Shown here in pieces: positions 44,970 through 54,103 of a DNA stretch of 64,000 bases. Origin of the DNA: UBA6927 sp022447855 (GTDB lineage: Bacteria; Chloroflexota; Dehalococcoidia; Lucifugimonadales; UBA6927); NCBI GenBank assembly GCA_022447855.1, contig JAKUTX010000007.1, positions 1-64,000 of the forward strand, given 5' to 3'. Each line of letters begins with the position of its first letter. Position 1 is the stretch's first letter. A program made the position numbers and the translations under genes. The notes under the pieces were generated by a model. It was given only the letters and a program-made list of their open reading frames with translations, ran no database searches and was not told the DNA's origin.

Positions 44970-46017
44970 TGTTTTGAGTATTTATCCACTTAGATATTTG
45001 TTTCACAGGGATATTTTGAGTCCATAGGTAAAATTGCCCGATAATAACTACTGGTAAGATCAGTACTGCATGTACTATGGTAGCGAATGCAGTGCCGGAT
45101 GCTCGATCTATTGCTCCGAACGATGCGATACTTATAGTCTCTCGAGTGATGATTTCAAACAATCCTATCCCTCCAGGTGTTGAAGGTATGGAACTGCCGA
45201 TATTCGATACACATGTGGTAAGGATCATAATCCAGCTTAGGTGAAAAAAATCTCTGAAGAATTCTTGGAGCCCTAAAGCATATGCGATAGTGACAAAGAC
45301 CGTTGCTTCCATGATCCAAACTAAAAATGATAATCCAGTTAGATATATCATAAATATTGGGTTTCTAAGGGATTGCAGACCTTGGATAAATAATTCGGCA
45401 ATTTCAGTCAATGTTTTTTTAAAGCGTTGGGGTAAGGGATTGAGAAGGAATTCAATAATTTTCATTGTGCTATCAGGTTTATAACTTACCAATGTTAAAA
45501 GAATCAATATTGTGCAAATGGGAATTGCAAAAATTGCTAAGAAAATTGGCCATTCCATTGAATTGCTTGAATTCAAAATTGACCCGAGAGAGGTTATTGG
45601 TACAATAATTAACGAAATTCCCATGAGTATTAGAAGTGTAATTGCATCTAATACCCTCTCTAGTGTAATTGTAGCAATTCCAGACGCAGGGCTAATATTT
45701 TCTTTATGACTTAGATAGTATGCGCCGACAAATTCCCCTAAACGAAATGGCAAGATGTTGTTTGCCATGTATCTAATAATCAATACTGGATATAATCGTC
45801 GGGTACTAATAGGAGAGAGATGGTTTAGTAAGATTTTCCATCTAATTGTTCGAAACATAATTGAAATTAAATAAAGTAAAATTGCGGGATACAAATACCA
45901 ATGTTTTATTGATTGGAATGTTTTATATGTTTCGGATAAATCTACTGTAATGAAGAAAATAATGAGTAATAGAACACTTAGTACAATTCCAAATATTATG
46001 GTTCTAGATTGATTCAA
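44950..46017 (-). CDS. UPF0104/AglD-like membrane protein (flippase-type)
   Basis: A 355-residue membrane protein with about eight helices of the lysylphosphatidylglycerol synthase transmembrane family (UPF0104), the fold found in archaeal AglD and MprF-type flippases. The conserved PSTPGGIGLFE motif lies at about 280-290, and LPFRLGEFVGAYYLS at about 95-109. It lacks the cytoplasmic catalytic domain. The frame opens with TTG preceded by AAGGGG with good spacing. It lies 19 bases after the Agl23-like gene, suggesting it moves a lipid-linked glycan across the membrane. Confidence 0.8.
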   Translation of the reverse strand: MNQSRTIIFGIVLSVLLLIIFFITVDLSETYKTFQSIKHWYLYPAILLYLISIMFRTIRWKILLNHLSPISTRRLYPVLIIRYMANNILPFRLGEFVGAYYLSHKENISPASGIATITLERVLDAITLLILMGISLIIVPITSLGSILNSSNSMEWPIFLAIFAIPICTILILLTLVSYKPDSTMKIIEFLLNPLPQRFKKTLTEIAELFIQGLQSLRNPIFMIYLTGLSFLVWIMEATVFVTIAYALGLQEFFRDFFHLSWIMILTTCVSNIGSSIPSTPGGIGLFEIITRETISIASFGAIDRASGTAFATIVHAVLILPVVIIGQFYLWTQNIPVKQISKWINTQNNESTKI

Positions 46018-46036
46018 ATTTTCCCCTTCACATAAT

Positions 46037-48250
46037 TTACTGTTTAATCTCTAAGGGTGGAATTTCAGTATAGATTCTTTTAGGTATAAATATAAATGCA
46101 TTTTCACTGCCTATTTTTTCTTCTACACCGTCACGATATAGCCAATAATTTGTTAGGCTTCTTATGGATTGTCGATTAGTCAATATTCTAAGAATTTTTT
46201 GGGGGGTTAGATCCCGATAAGTTTCATCAAATTCTGGAAACCACCATCTATGACGTAAAACTATCTTGTCAGCAAAAGTTGCGATATTCTGCAATTTTTG
46301 GATATCAGAAAGATTATTTTCATGAACGATAACTATATCGGGATTATTAGATAATTGCGTAGTGTTTTTGAATCCTGAAGGATAAGAAACATTTTGATAA
46401 TCTCTAAGGTACCAAATCCAAGGCCAAGTAAAACCATTTGTTTGATCAATAACTATATGTATCATTTCACCTTTGTTGGTGATTTCGCTTGTTGTTTCGA
46501 TGAAAGATAATACATTGATTAATTCTGGAGTAGTTTGTGTATAAACGATTAGTTCTTTAGGTATTGATTGGTTAACATAATTGGTAATCAAACTAGTTCT
46601 AATAGTTAGAATTAGCAATAGGAATGCTACAGATATTGTTGCGATAGGGATTAAATTCATTTTGATGGCGGTGGCTTTATATCTTCCTAAAATGAGATTT
46701 CCTATTAAAATCAAGCTCAGCAATGCAGACACAAAAAATGTTAACAACGATGGAGATATTATTAGTTGAAACACACTTACTAGAAGGAGGGGAAAAATTG
46801 CAAAGAAAATTATCTTTTCTGTTATCCATGAATCTTTCCAAAGGATTTTTTTTGAAATATCCCCTAAGAATTGTGACGATAAAAGGATCATTGGCAAGGT
46901 AATATTCACTAGTAGCCAAGGCATTTTTTCAGAAACAAAAATGAAAATTAAAAAAGTTGATAAAACCCAATAAACCAAGAATATAGAAAAGGGATTTTTT
47001 CTATTAAAGTAGTAGTAAATGCTTGCAAAAAAACTAAAGATGAATGGCAGATATTCGTAAATTGGAGTAATTATAAAATAGTAATACCAGGGCTGAGATC
47101 CTCGGGCAACTTCTTGCTGTGAAATCCAATATGATAATTGACGCCATGAACCACTTCCAATATTTGCTGTCGCTAGATTTATCATTTCTTTTCCGGTTGT
47201 ATCGAAAGAAAAATTCATTATGGGGATTGAGTACAAAATAATCCAAATAATGTTTGAAAAAATAGATATCCAAATAATGTAAAAAAGTATTATCGCTCGA
47301 AACCATATGTTCCATTTGGACAAAACGCCAATAGCTATTGATAAAATCAATAGACTGATAAAAATTAATATTGCTACGATATGTCCTATAGTGCCTAATG
47401 GGTTGCCAACATTAGGAGAAGTGTAGTCCTGGGATAGAATAATACCAGTCCAAGAAAAAATAGCTGTATCTTGCAAGACAGAGAATAATGATGACCATTG
47501 TGGTAAGCAAACAATAATTAAGATGATTAAAAATTTTGTCTGTCTTGAAAAATCTGATGGATTATAGTTTGTTCTCGAAGCTTTAAAAACTTCTTTGATT
47601 ATCAGCCAAATTCCATTGAACGGATTTTGTCCATAAGTATTTGCGCGTGCCAAAATTGGCGGAAGATTTTTTTGTACTACTACAAATGTTAAATAGAATC
47701 CTAGGATAGCAATAATAAGAAATGATGACTCTTTGGTGCCCATAGATAATGCTAAAATTGCAGATGCAAGATAAATATATTTTGACCGACCTTCATATAT
47801 AAATTTCCACAGACAAATTATTAATCCCATGATCAGAAATGCCATTAGAATGTCGTTTCTGGAAAAGCGGCTAAAATATAATAATGATGGCGAAATTGTC
47901 AGCATTATTGATGCTAAGACAATGCTGAACTTGCTCATATAAGGTTTGAGCCAAAAAGGCATGATTACAATGATCGATCCAATGGATGCATATAGTAATC
48001 TTGAAGTGAATTCGGAGTCTCCAAAAATTCGAAAAATCAGGGCGTTGAATTGAAATTGGAGTGGCCCATGCATCATTGGTGTATGACTATAGCCTCCGCC
48101 TTCTGCTAAAACCCATGAATAGAATGAATGTAAGCTTTCATCATGATGAAGAGGTCTTAGGTCGAGATCATATAATCTAAGCAAAAATGCTAAAAACAAC
48201 AACGTTAAGATTAGAAAAAATTCATGAGTTATTTTAATGTTGCGCCACAT
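46037..48250 (-). CDS. Agl23-like GT-C membrane protein (TIGR03663-type)
   Basis: A 737-residue polytopic protein with about 12 helices. Near the N-terminus the extracellular loop reads RPLHHDESLHSFYSW, matching the Asp-Glu catalytic loop of GT-C glycosyltransferases such as dolichyl-phosphate-mannose transferases, and then HTPMMHGPLQF. I recognise the Agl23-type family, found in Chloroflexi and archaea. I placed the start at ATG 48250 behind AGGTGAT; an in-frame TTG at 48292 has no Shine-Dalgarno. It is predicted to use a lipid-linked sugar donor at the outer face of the membrane; the acceptor is unknown. Confidence 0.8.
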   Translation of the reverse strand: MWRNIKITHEFFLILTLLFLAFLLRLYDLDLRPLHHDESLHSFYSWVLAEGGGYSHTPMMHGPLQFQFNALIFRIFGDSEFTSRLLYASIGSIIVIMPFWLKPYMSKFSIVLASIMLTISPSLLYFSRFSRNDILMAFLIMGLIICLWKFIYEGRSKYIYLASAILALSMGTKESSFLIIAILGFYLTFVVVQKNLPPILARANTYGQNPFNGIWLIIKEVFKASRTNYNPSDFSRQTKFLIILIIVCLPQWSSLFSVLQDTAIFSWTGIILSQDYTSPNVGNPLGTIGHIVAILIFISLLILSIAIGVLSKWNIWFRAIILFYIIWISIFSNIIWIILYSIPIMNFSFDTTGKEMINLATANIGSGSWRQLSYWISQQEVARGSQPWYYYFIITPIYEYLPFIFSFFASIYYYFNRKNPFSIFLVYWVLSTFLIFIFVSEKMPWLLVNITLPMILLSSQFLGDISKKILWKDSWITEKIIFFAIFPLLLVSVFQLIISPSLLTFFVSALLSLILIGNLILGRYKATAIKMNLIPIATISVAFLLLILTIRTSLITNYVNQSIPKELIVYTQTTPELINVLSFIETTSEITNKGEMIHIVIDQTNGFTWPWIWYLRDYQNVSYPSGFKNTTQLSNNPDIVIVHENNLSDIQKLQNIATFADKIVLRHRWWFPEFDETYRDLTPQKILRILTNRQSIRSLTNYWLYRDGVEEKIGSENAFIFIPKRIYTEIPPLEIKQ

Positions 48251-48279
48251 CGATTTTAGATCACCTAAATTATTAATAT

Positions 48280-50697
48280 TTAGTATTCCCAATAGTACAA
48301 TTTCGAATCTTTTGAATCGACAACAAGTTTCATGAATGTCTGAAATTTGTCAGTATTGGACTTGCTGTATATTTGTGATTCACGAGGGCCAATATAAACG
48401 TAATTGATATGATATTTCATCATTTTTGCTTTTGTTAGGCTGTTGTCCAATGTTGTAAAAATTAAATTTATGTCTGAACTTCGAATTTCAAATTCTTGAT
48501 TATTACCCCTCCATTGAATTTCGTGCCCTGGCCAGTTAAAGACATTTGAGACGCCTGTGCTTCGTGAAATTAGCCCTGCATTTTCCCATTCGCCTACAGA
48601 TTCTAACAAAACATCTGTGGGTTTAGAATTCTTCAATAAATATTCTATAACTTCATATTCTGAAGATTCCTTTTTAAGGTATTCTAGTCCATCAAGTGTT
48701 TGAGTTGTATTGGCGAAATCGATTTTGGATGAAATGGTTGCAGGAGTATAGTAGAGAGAAGAACAAAAAATTATTAAATATATAGACAGAAGACCTCCCC
48801 CCATTTTCTTCTTTAATCCTTTAACAGTTTTTAAAAATTGAATTGCATATATTAATGAAAATGACGATGCAATAATGCTTAAGATTCCTGCCTGATAATA
48901 CAATTTGAATAGAGTATTCATTCTTTCATGAGAAGACGAAAAAAGATCATCTAGATATAATAATTCTGCCCCTAATATTAATCCTAAAGATACAGAAGTA
49001 ATCATTAGAACAAAGACTTTTCCTGATATTCCAACGAATTTAGTTTCCCAAAGGGAAGTGTAGATACAAATTCCTATTATTATTGCTATAGGTAAGGTTT
49101 TAAAGATGTGTGATGCAATGTTAATTTCCACTATTGAATTACTGGCGACAGCAAGCAACATAAAATATGGAGAAGATGCTATGAGGAAAGATATAATGGA
49201 AAACTTTTTCCAATAAGAGTTAATTTTTGTCTGATAAAAACTAATAAAGACGAATGGTATTATAGGCGTAATTAGTAACCCCCAAACAATTAGAATGTGG
49301 ATTGGTCTCGATGTAATTTCCACTACTTTTAGACCATTAACTGATGAAGATAGATTTCCAAAATATGGGTAAAACACCATTAAAGATATAACTAAACAAA
49401 TAGAAATGAACGGGATAATTTGTCCAAAAAATATTTTAAAGGAGAACTTATTATTTTTATAAATGTACAATGACAAAGAAACAGTGAGTAATGCTAAGAG
49501 AGTTGGAAAATCCCAGATATTTAAAAAGGTCAAAGATCCTAAAAGGATAGACACGAAAAGAATTGTTATGAACTTTTGCACATGGACATTTTTTAAGATT
49601 ATTATTTGATTTCCCCAATTTCCATTAATCGAATTAGGGATTAATGGAAAATATTTTTTCGAGAGAGGTTTTTCACTATCCAAGTTTTGATGTGGAATCT
49701 CTTGGGATATTAATAGATTCCAGCAAAATGAAACAAAAATTAGTACAAATGGTAATGCCATTACATGTGGATGGAGATCACCTAAAAGGAAACTGAAAGA
49801 TGGAAATTCTTGAATTGTATAATCGGTAATTCCATTATGATCTTTGGAATTTATTACCCTGCTAGCTCTCCACCACCACCAATGGTCATTGGGGATAAAA
49901 GATGCTAATGAATCTGGATTTTTCACAGTTAAACCGGAGATATCCACCCATGAAACGAACTTCCCCGGCAGCAATTTCAAAGAATTGAATAGTTCTAAAA
50001 CTGGCTCCAGATTTGATGAAATATTTATTAAAGTGAAAGATGTTAATCCAATAATTGACAGATTTAATTTCCGATTGGGTAAGTTTTGGCAGATATTAGA
50101 TAGCAGGCCGAAAACAGCAGCTGAAGCCAGGGAGGGTATTAATGCCAGAGAAAGGTTATATGCTATTTGAGGAGGTGTTTGGGAGATTTTTGCAATTATT
50201 CCCATCATCCAATAACCAAAATAATAGTAATTTACATTATATGATGAAAGCCACATATCTTTTGGGGATCCGATTGTGGTCTTGATTGATGATGTTAATA
50301 GTCCATGATCCATGGGTTGTTCAGTATGATTAATTGAAGGGTCAAAAGATCTATATATTAACCATAGAAGAAAAATTGATATCCATACAATCTCTGTCAA
50401 AATGATCATATTTTTGTGATTCTTAAAGAAAGAGATAAATTTGGTTTTATTGATATAAAAAATATAAATTGATGGAAGCGAAATAATTAGCAAAAATATT
50501 GAAAGAGAAATTTGGTTAATTGAAACGATATAGAATGATGAGCAAAACCAAGAAATCAATCCTAGAATAAGTATTCCGAATGGTTTTGAAATAGAATAAC
50601 CTTTGTCTGCAAGATTTGAGAAAAGCAAAGAAGTGATAGGGAATATAATTATTCCCAATATTTCTATAATCAAAATCCATGAAATGACGTGTAACAT
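48280..50697 (-). CDS. Chlor_Arch_YYY (DUF2298) family membrane protein
   Basis: An 805-residue polytopic protein with about 14 helices. The conserved first loop EQPMDHGLLTSSIKTTIGSP and the SYNVNYYYFGYW segment are typical of the DUF2298 family, shared by Chloroflexi and archaea and probably of GT-C fold. A second conserved stretch is FLLGDLHPHVMALPF. It heads a unit with the Agl23-like, flippase-like and FAD genes. It lies 42 bases after ftsY. It has no assigned biochemical function that I know. Confidence 0.8.
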   Translation of the reverse strand: MLHVISWILIIEILGIIIFPITSLLFSNLADKGYSISKPFGILILGLISWFCSSFYIVSINQISLSIFLLIISLPSIYIFYINKTKFISFFKNHKNMIILTEIVWISIFLLWLIYRSFDPSINHTEQPMDHGLLTSSIKTTIGSPKDMWLSSYNVNYYYFGYWMMGIIAKISQTPPQIAYNLSLALIPSLASAAVFGLLSNICQNLPNRKLNLSIIGLTSFTLINISSNLEPVLELFNSLKLLPGKFVSWVDISGLTVKNPDSLASFIPNDHWWWWRASRVINSKDHNGITDYTIQEFPSFSFLLGDLHPHVMALPFVLIFVSFCWNLLISQEIPHQNLDSEKPLSKKYFPLIPNSINGNWGNQIIILKNVHVQKFITILFVSILLGSLTFLNIWDFPTLLALLTVSLSLYIYKNNKFSFKIFFGQIIPFISICLVISLMVFYPYFGNLSSSVNGLKVVEITSRPIHILIVWGLLITPIIPFVFISFYQTKINSYWKKFSIISFLIASSPYFMLLAVASNSIVEINIASHIFKTLPIAIIIGICIYTSLWETKFVGISGKVFVLMITSVSLGLILGAELLYLDDLFSSSHERMNTLFKLYYQAGILSIIASSFSLIYAIQFLKTVKGLKKKMGGGLLSIYLIIFCSSLYYTPATISSKIDFANTTQTLDGLEYLKKESSEYEVIEYLLKNSKPTDVLLESVGEWENAGLISRSTGVSNVFNWPGHEIQWRGNNQEFEIRSSDINLIFTTLDNSLTKAKMMKYHINYVYIGPRESQIYSKSNTDKFQTFMKLVVDSKDSKLYYWEY

Positions 50698-50739
50698 ATC
50701 AGTCGGTTTATTTTCTGTGTAGCATATGTGGTCTGGAAA

Positions 50740-51702
50740 TTAAACTTCGGGGACTTCGAATAATTGATCAATGAACAATGTTGGATTGAATGGGATTAGA
50801 TCATCTAATGATTCCCCTGTTCCTAAAAATAATACAGGGAGATTTAACTCGAAAGCAGCAGTGATTGCTATTCCTCCTTTAGAGCTAGTATCTAATTTTG
50901 TTAATATGATTCCGTCGCAGTTTAATGTATTGGTGAAAGTTTTAGCTTGTGCAAGACCATTTTGGCCTGTAGTTGCATCGAGTACTAGTAAAGTGATTGG
51001 ATTAATTGGAATGGATTCTTTTGTAATTACTCTCAAAACTTTTTGCAATTCTTGCATCAGATTGGTTTTTGTGTGAAGTCTTCCTGCGGTATCTATAATG
51101 GCGTAATCGAATTTTCTATTTTTAGCTGCCTGAATAGTTGAAAAAGCTACAGCGCCAGGATCAGCACCTTCTTGCTGAGATATAATGTCAATTCCGATTC
51201 TGTTAGCCCAAATAGTGAGTTGTTCTACAGCAGCTGGTCTAAAAGTATCAGCAGCTCCCAGTAGAATATTTTTACCTTCAGATTTGTATAAATTTGCTAA
51301 TTTTGCAATGGTCGTTGTTTTGCCTACTCCATTGACGCCTACAATAAGAATTGGTACAGGAGAGAGATTTTGACTGGTTTGAGTTTCTTCTTTCATGGTT
51401 GCAGAATCGAGAATTGAGAGCAATTCTTTTTTTAAGAAATCAATCTGTTGCTCAGTTGATTCCAATGTGTCAATCGATGACCTAAGATTATCAATGACTT
51501 GATCAACAATTTGTAGATTTATATCTGCACTTATTAGGATTTCTTCAATTGTTTCAATTTCATTTTCACCGATTTTATTGTCATTGAAAATCGTTTTAAA
51601 TTTACTGAACCATTTGAGTTTGGTTTTGGCGGTTGCGGCAGATGTTTTTTTGACATTTTGCGACTCAGAGGATTTTGATAGGAGTCCAAACATTTTCGGC
51701 AT
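50740..51702 (-). CDS. ftsY: Signal recognition particle receptor FtsY
   Basis: GTPase that docks ribosome-SRP complexes at the membrane so that proteins insert co-translationally. The 320-residue protein has a short N-domain and the GTPase motifs GVNGVGKTTTIAKLANLY (about 124-141), DTAGRLHTKTNLMQEL and TKLDTSSKGG. It lacks the long acidic N-terminal extension of E. coli FtsY, as in Gram-positive forms. AAAGGG precedes the ATG. It is upstream of the polytopic glycan cluster. Confidence 0.95.
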   Translation of the reverse strand: MPKMFGLLSKSSESQNVKKTSAATAKTKLKWFSKFKTIFNDNKIGENEIETIEEILISADINLQIVDQVIDNLRSSIDTLESTEQQIDFLKKELLSILDSATMKEETQTSQNLSPVPILIVGVNGVGKTTTIAKLANLYKSEGKNILLGAADTFRPAAVEQLTIWANRIGIDIISQQEGADPGAVAFSTIQAAKNRKFDYAIIDTAGRLHTKTNLMQELQKVLRVITKESIPINPITLLVLDATTGQNGLAQAKTFTNTLNCDGIILTKLDTSSKGGIAITAAFELNLPVLFLGTGESLDDLIPFNPTLFIDQLFEVPEV

Positions 51703-51800
51703 AATTTTTACCCTTTAGTGGTCTTACTATATTTTATCATGTTGGTTTATATCTTAGCTAAAAGATGTGATACAGAGATACAAATGCTGGAAACACACAA

Positions 51801-52814
51801 TTAGTTGGAAGGCGAGATTTGTTTGAATCCGATTAGTTTTCCTGTGACTAATTGCCTGTGATCATAATATGGTCGGTTACTACATGTGACCAATGTAATA
51901 GAATGGTCTTTAGTTTCATAGAGTTCTAATTCATCTTTGTGAATGATTAATGATGAAACTACTTGGTATAGAAATTCAGTTTCTGTACTTGATATAGTTA
52001 TGTAAACAGGTTCTCCATCCCTTAGTAAAGTTGCGACTTCAGGTAGTTTATGAAAAACACTTCCTTCTTTTGCAATGGGACTCTCAATATGTCCAAAGTA
52101 CCATCCATTTCCTGTCTCTGCAGGATTGGCACTTTTGGGTATATGTCCGATTACATTGTTTGGAGTTTCATATGCTAGATGGTTTCCATGGTCGATTATT
52201 CTTAATTCCGATATGGAAGATTCTATTTTTACTAAAGGAATTGACATTTGCATTGGAAGAGAAAACACATTAACAGATTTCCATTTTTCGTCATCTAAGG
52301 GAAGAAATCCTAATGGCCTAAAATTATTTTTAGGCAAATATGGGTCACTTCCTGCTGACAATGGATTGCCCCAATATTTTGGATGAGGGATCCTGAAATA
52401 TTCCGAATTGTATAATTCTAGGAATTCTTTTGTAGAAGTTTCTGAGGGAATTTCTGAATGTGGAATAACGATTTCTGTAATTTTAGGATCTAATTTTGTT
52501 TTCGGAAGTTGTTCTTGATTAGATTCAGTATTTTGTAACTGGTCTTTAATATCCAGAGTAGCGGCTTGAACTGGTTCAATTTTGAAAGGGATATCATTTT
52601 CGGGTATTTGTATTGGCCCATCAAATTCAACGTTTAGAGTCTCTAATTGGATAGATGAGTAAAATCCTAAAAGATGAAAAGATGATAGCCCAACAAATAT
52701 AGCTAGGCCGGAAATAATCATAGAAAAAGCAACAGATCGTTTACTCTTCAGAGAAGAGGCCAATGTTAACAGAAATTCTAAAACTTTATTCACAACACTT
52801 GGCCGTTGTCGCAT
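51801..52814 (-). CDS. Sortase (membrane-anchored transpeptidase)
   Basis: Attaches proteins with a sorting motif to a cell-surface acceptor. The 337-residue protein has one N-terminal membrane segment (about 29-51), a long polar linker (60-180) and a C-terminal sortase barrel with the catalytic triad H242 (YFGHIES), C311 (LVTCSNR) and R320 (YDHRQLV). It resembles classes D to F more than SrtA, which I cannot settle by eye. No sorting-signal substrate is encoded nearby. Its presence fits a single-membrane envelope. Confidence 0.85.
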   Translation of the reverse strand: MRQRPSVVNKVLEFLLTLASSLKSKRSVAFSMIISGLAIFVGLSSFHLLGFYSSIQLETLNVEFDGPIQIPENDIPFKIEPVQAATLDIKDQLQNTESNQEQLPKTKLDPKITEIVIPHSEIPSETSTKEFLELYNSEYFRIPHPKYWGNPLSAGSDPYLPKNNFRPLGFLPLDDEKWKSVNVFSLPMQMSIPLVKIESSISELRIIDHGNHLAYETPNNVIGHIPKSANPAETGNGWYFGHIESPIAKEGSVFHKLPEVATLLRDGEPVYITISSTETEFLYQVVSSLIIHKDELELYETKDHSITLVTCSNRPYYDHRQLVTGKLIGFKQISPSN

Positions 52815-52841
52815 TAATACATGTACGGATGAATGGAAATA

Positions 52842-53054
52842 TTAGCGCATTCTGGGTGAGGATCCATCGCTAATGTTCACTGGTTGATTCAAATGAATTT
52901 CACCATTCCTGATTTTTAAGTTAAACAAACAATCAGGATTACTGCACACCCATGCTTTGTAATGAACTGCAGCTCCTTGATTGCCAAAATCAGAAAGTGG
53001 CAATAACTCACCTGTGCCACAGACTTGGCATTTTGGCCAACTGAATTCGGTCAT
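52842..53054 (-). CDS. Small zinc-ribbon protein, unknown
   Basis: A 70-residue protein with two cysteine pairs, C9-x2-C12 and C37-x4-C42, forming a likely zinc ribbon similar to those in topoisomerase tails or transcription factors. The start is set at 53054, since AGGAGGGTGTG immediately precedes the ATG; a longer frame from 53099 would bury this signal. It sits between the SDR and sortase genes on the same strand. Function is unknown. Confidence 0.7.
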   Translation of the reverse strand: MTEFSWPKCQVCGTGELLPLSDFGNQGAAVHYKAWVCSNPDCLFNLKIRNGEIHLNQPVNISDGSSPRMR

Positions 53055-53169
53055 CACACCCTCCTCAAATCCTCTAATGTCCGAATTAGACTTGATCATT
53101 ATAACATTGAAAAAAATGTTCTACAAGTATAAATATTTGAAAAGTTGGAAGACTTTCTTTTAAAGTTTG

Positions 53170-54000
53170 TTAAATATTAATATCAGTGTTTGGATTTTCC
53201 ATAATATAATGTGCCTGGCGTAATCCAAAGTCTTCTTGAAGTTGTATTGATAGGCCACCATCCACAACCAATCCGTGTCCTGTAATAAAACTTGCATCCT
53301 CTGAACAAAGAAATGAAATTGCATTTGCTATATCTTTGGTTTCCCCAACTTTTCTAAGGGGATATTGATTATGGAAAAATTCGAGGCCTGAAGGATTGGA
53401 GTCCCATCTGTTTGATTGAACGGTTTCGGTTACTATATGACCTGGCAAAATGGAATTCACTCTGATGTTTTCAGGTCCAAAATCAATTGCCATTTGTTTT
53501 GTCATTTGAATAACTGCAGCTTTTGCAGTGTCATAGATTAATGCTTTAGGAGCGGCTAATGCACCATGAACTGATGCGATATTTACTATATTGCCTCCTC
53601 CTGAATTGATCATGTGAGGGACTGCGAATTTTGTTCCTAGATAATGTGCTTTTAACAGTATTGAAAAACTTTCATCCCAATCTTCTTCACTAATTTCAAC
53701 TGCATTTCCTCTTGCTGGAGGCGAATATGCATTGTTGACCAAAATGTCTAATTGTCCCCAGGTATCTATTGCGAATTCGATTAAATTTTTTAGCTCTGAT
53801 GAGACACCAATGTTTGCTATAAATGCCTTGGCAATTCCACCATCTGAAATAATAGTCGATACATTTTGATGTGATGTTTCCTCATTAATGTCACCAATGA
53901 TTACTTTTGCACCATCAGATGCTAATCGTCTTGCAGTTGCACCTCCAATGCCTGAACCTCCACCTGTTACTATGGCAACCTTATTTTCGAATTTTGACAT
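53170..54000 (-). CDS. Short-chain dehydrogenase/reductase
   Basis: A 276-residue classical SDR with the cofactor motif TGGGSGIGG (12-20), NNAYSP (89-94) and the catalytic triad S143, Y156 and K160 (YDTAK). Asp37 after beta-2 (IIGDINE) favours NAD over NADP. AGGAG lies just before the ATG. It is upstream of the zinc-ribbon gene and divergent from the FIST gene. Substrate is unknown; a sugar, secondary alcohol or 3-hydroxyacyl compound would all fit. Confidence 0.85.
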   Translation of the reverse strand: MSKFENKVAIVTGGGSGIGGATARRLASDGAKVIIGDINEETSHQNVSTIISDGGIAKAFIANIGVSSELKNLIEFAIDTWGQLDILVNNAYSPPARGNAVEISEEDWDESFSILLKAHYLGTKFAVPHMINSGGGNIVNIASVHGALAAPKALIYDTAKAAVIQMTKQMAIDFGPENIRVNSILPGHIVTETVQSNRWDSNPSGLEFFHNQYPLRKVGETKDIANAISFLCSEDASFITGHGLVVDGGLSIQLQEDFGLRQAHYIMENPNTDINI

Positions 54001-54053
54001 TTTGTTCTCCTGGAAATTCTGTTTGTCTTACTTTCCTTAAGGTATGTTAGCTC

Positions 54054-54062
54054 TGCTAGAAT
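54054..54062 (+). promoter_or_regulatory. Candidate extended -10 promoter for the FIST gene
   Basis: TGC followed by TAGAAT (54057-54062) makes an extended -10, about 40 bases before the start codon. No good -35 is visible. Confidence 0.35.
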
Positions 54063-54103
54063 AGCAATGAGTTTTCAGCGATGTAATTTTGGAGGTATTT
54101 AGG

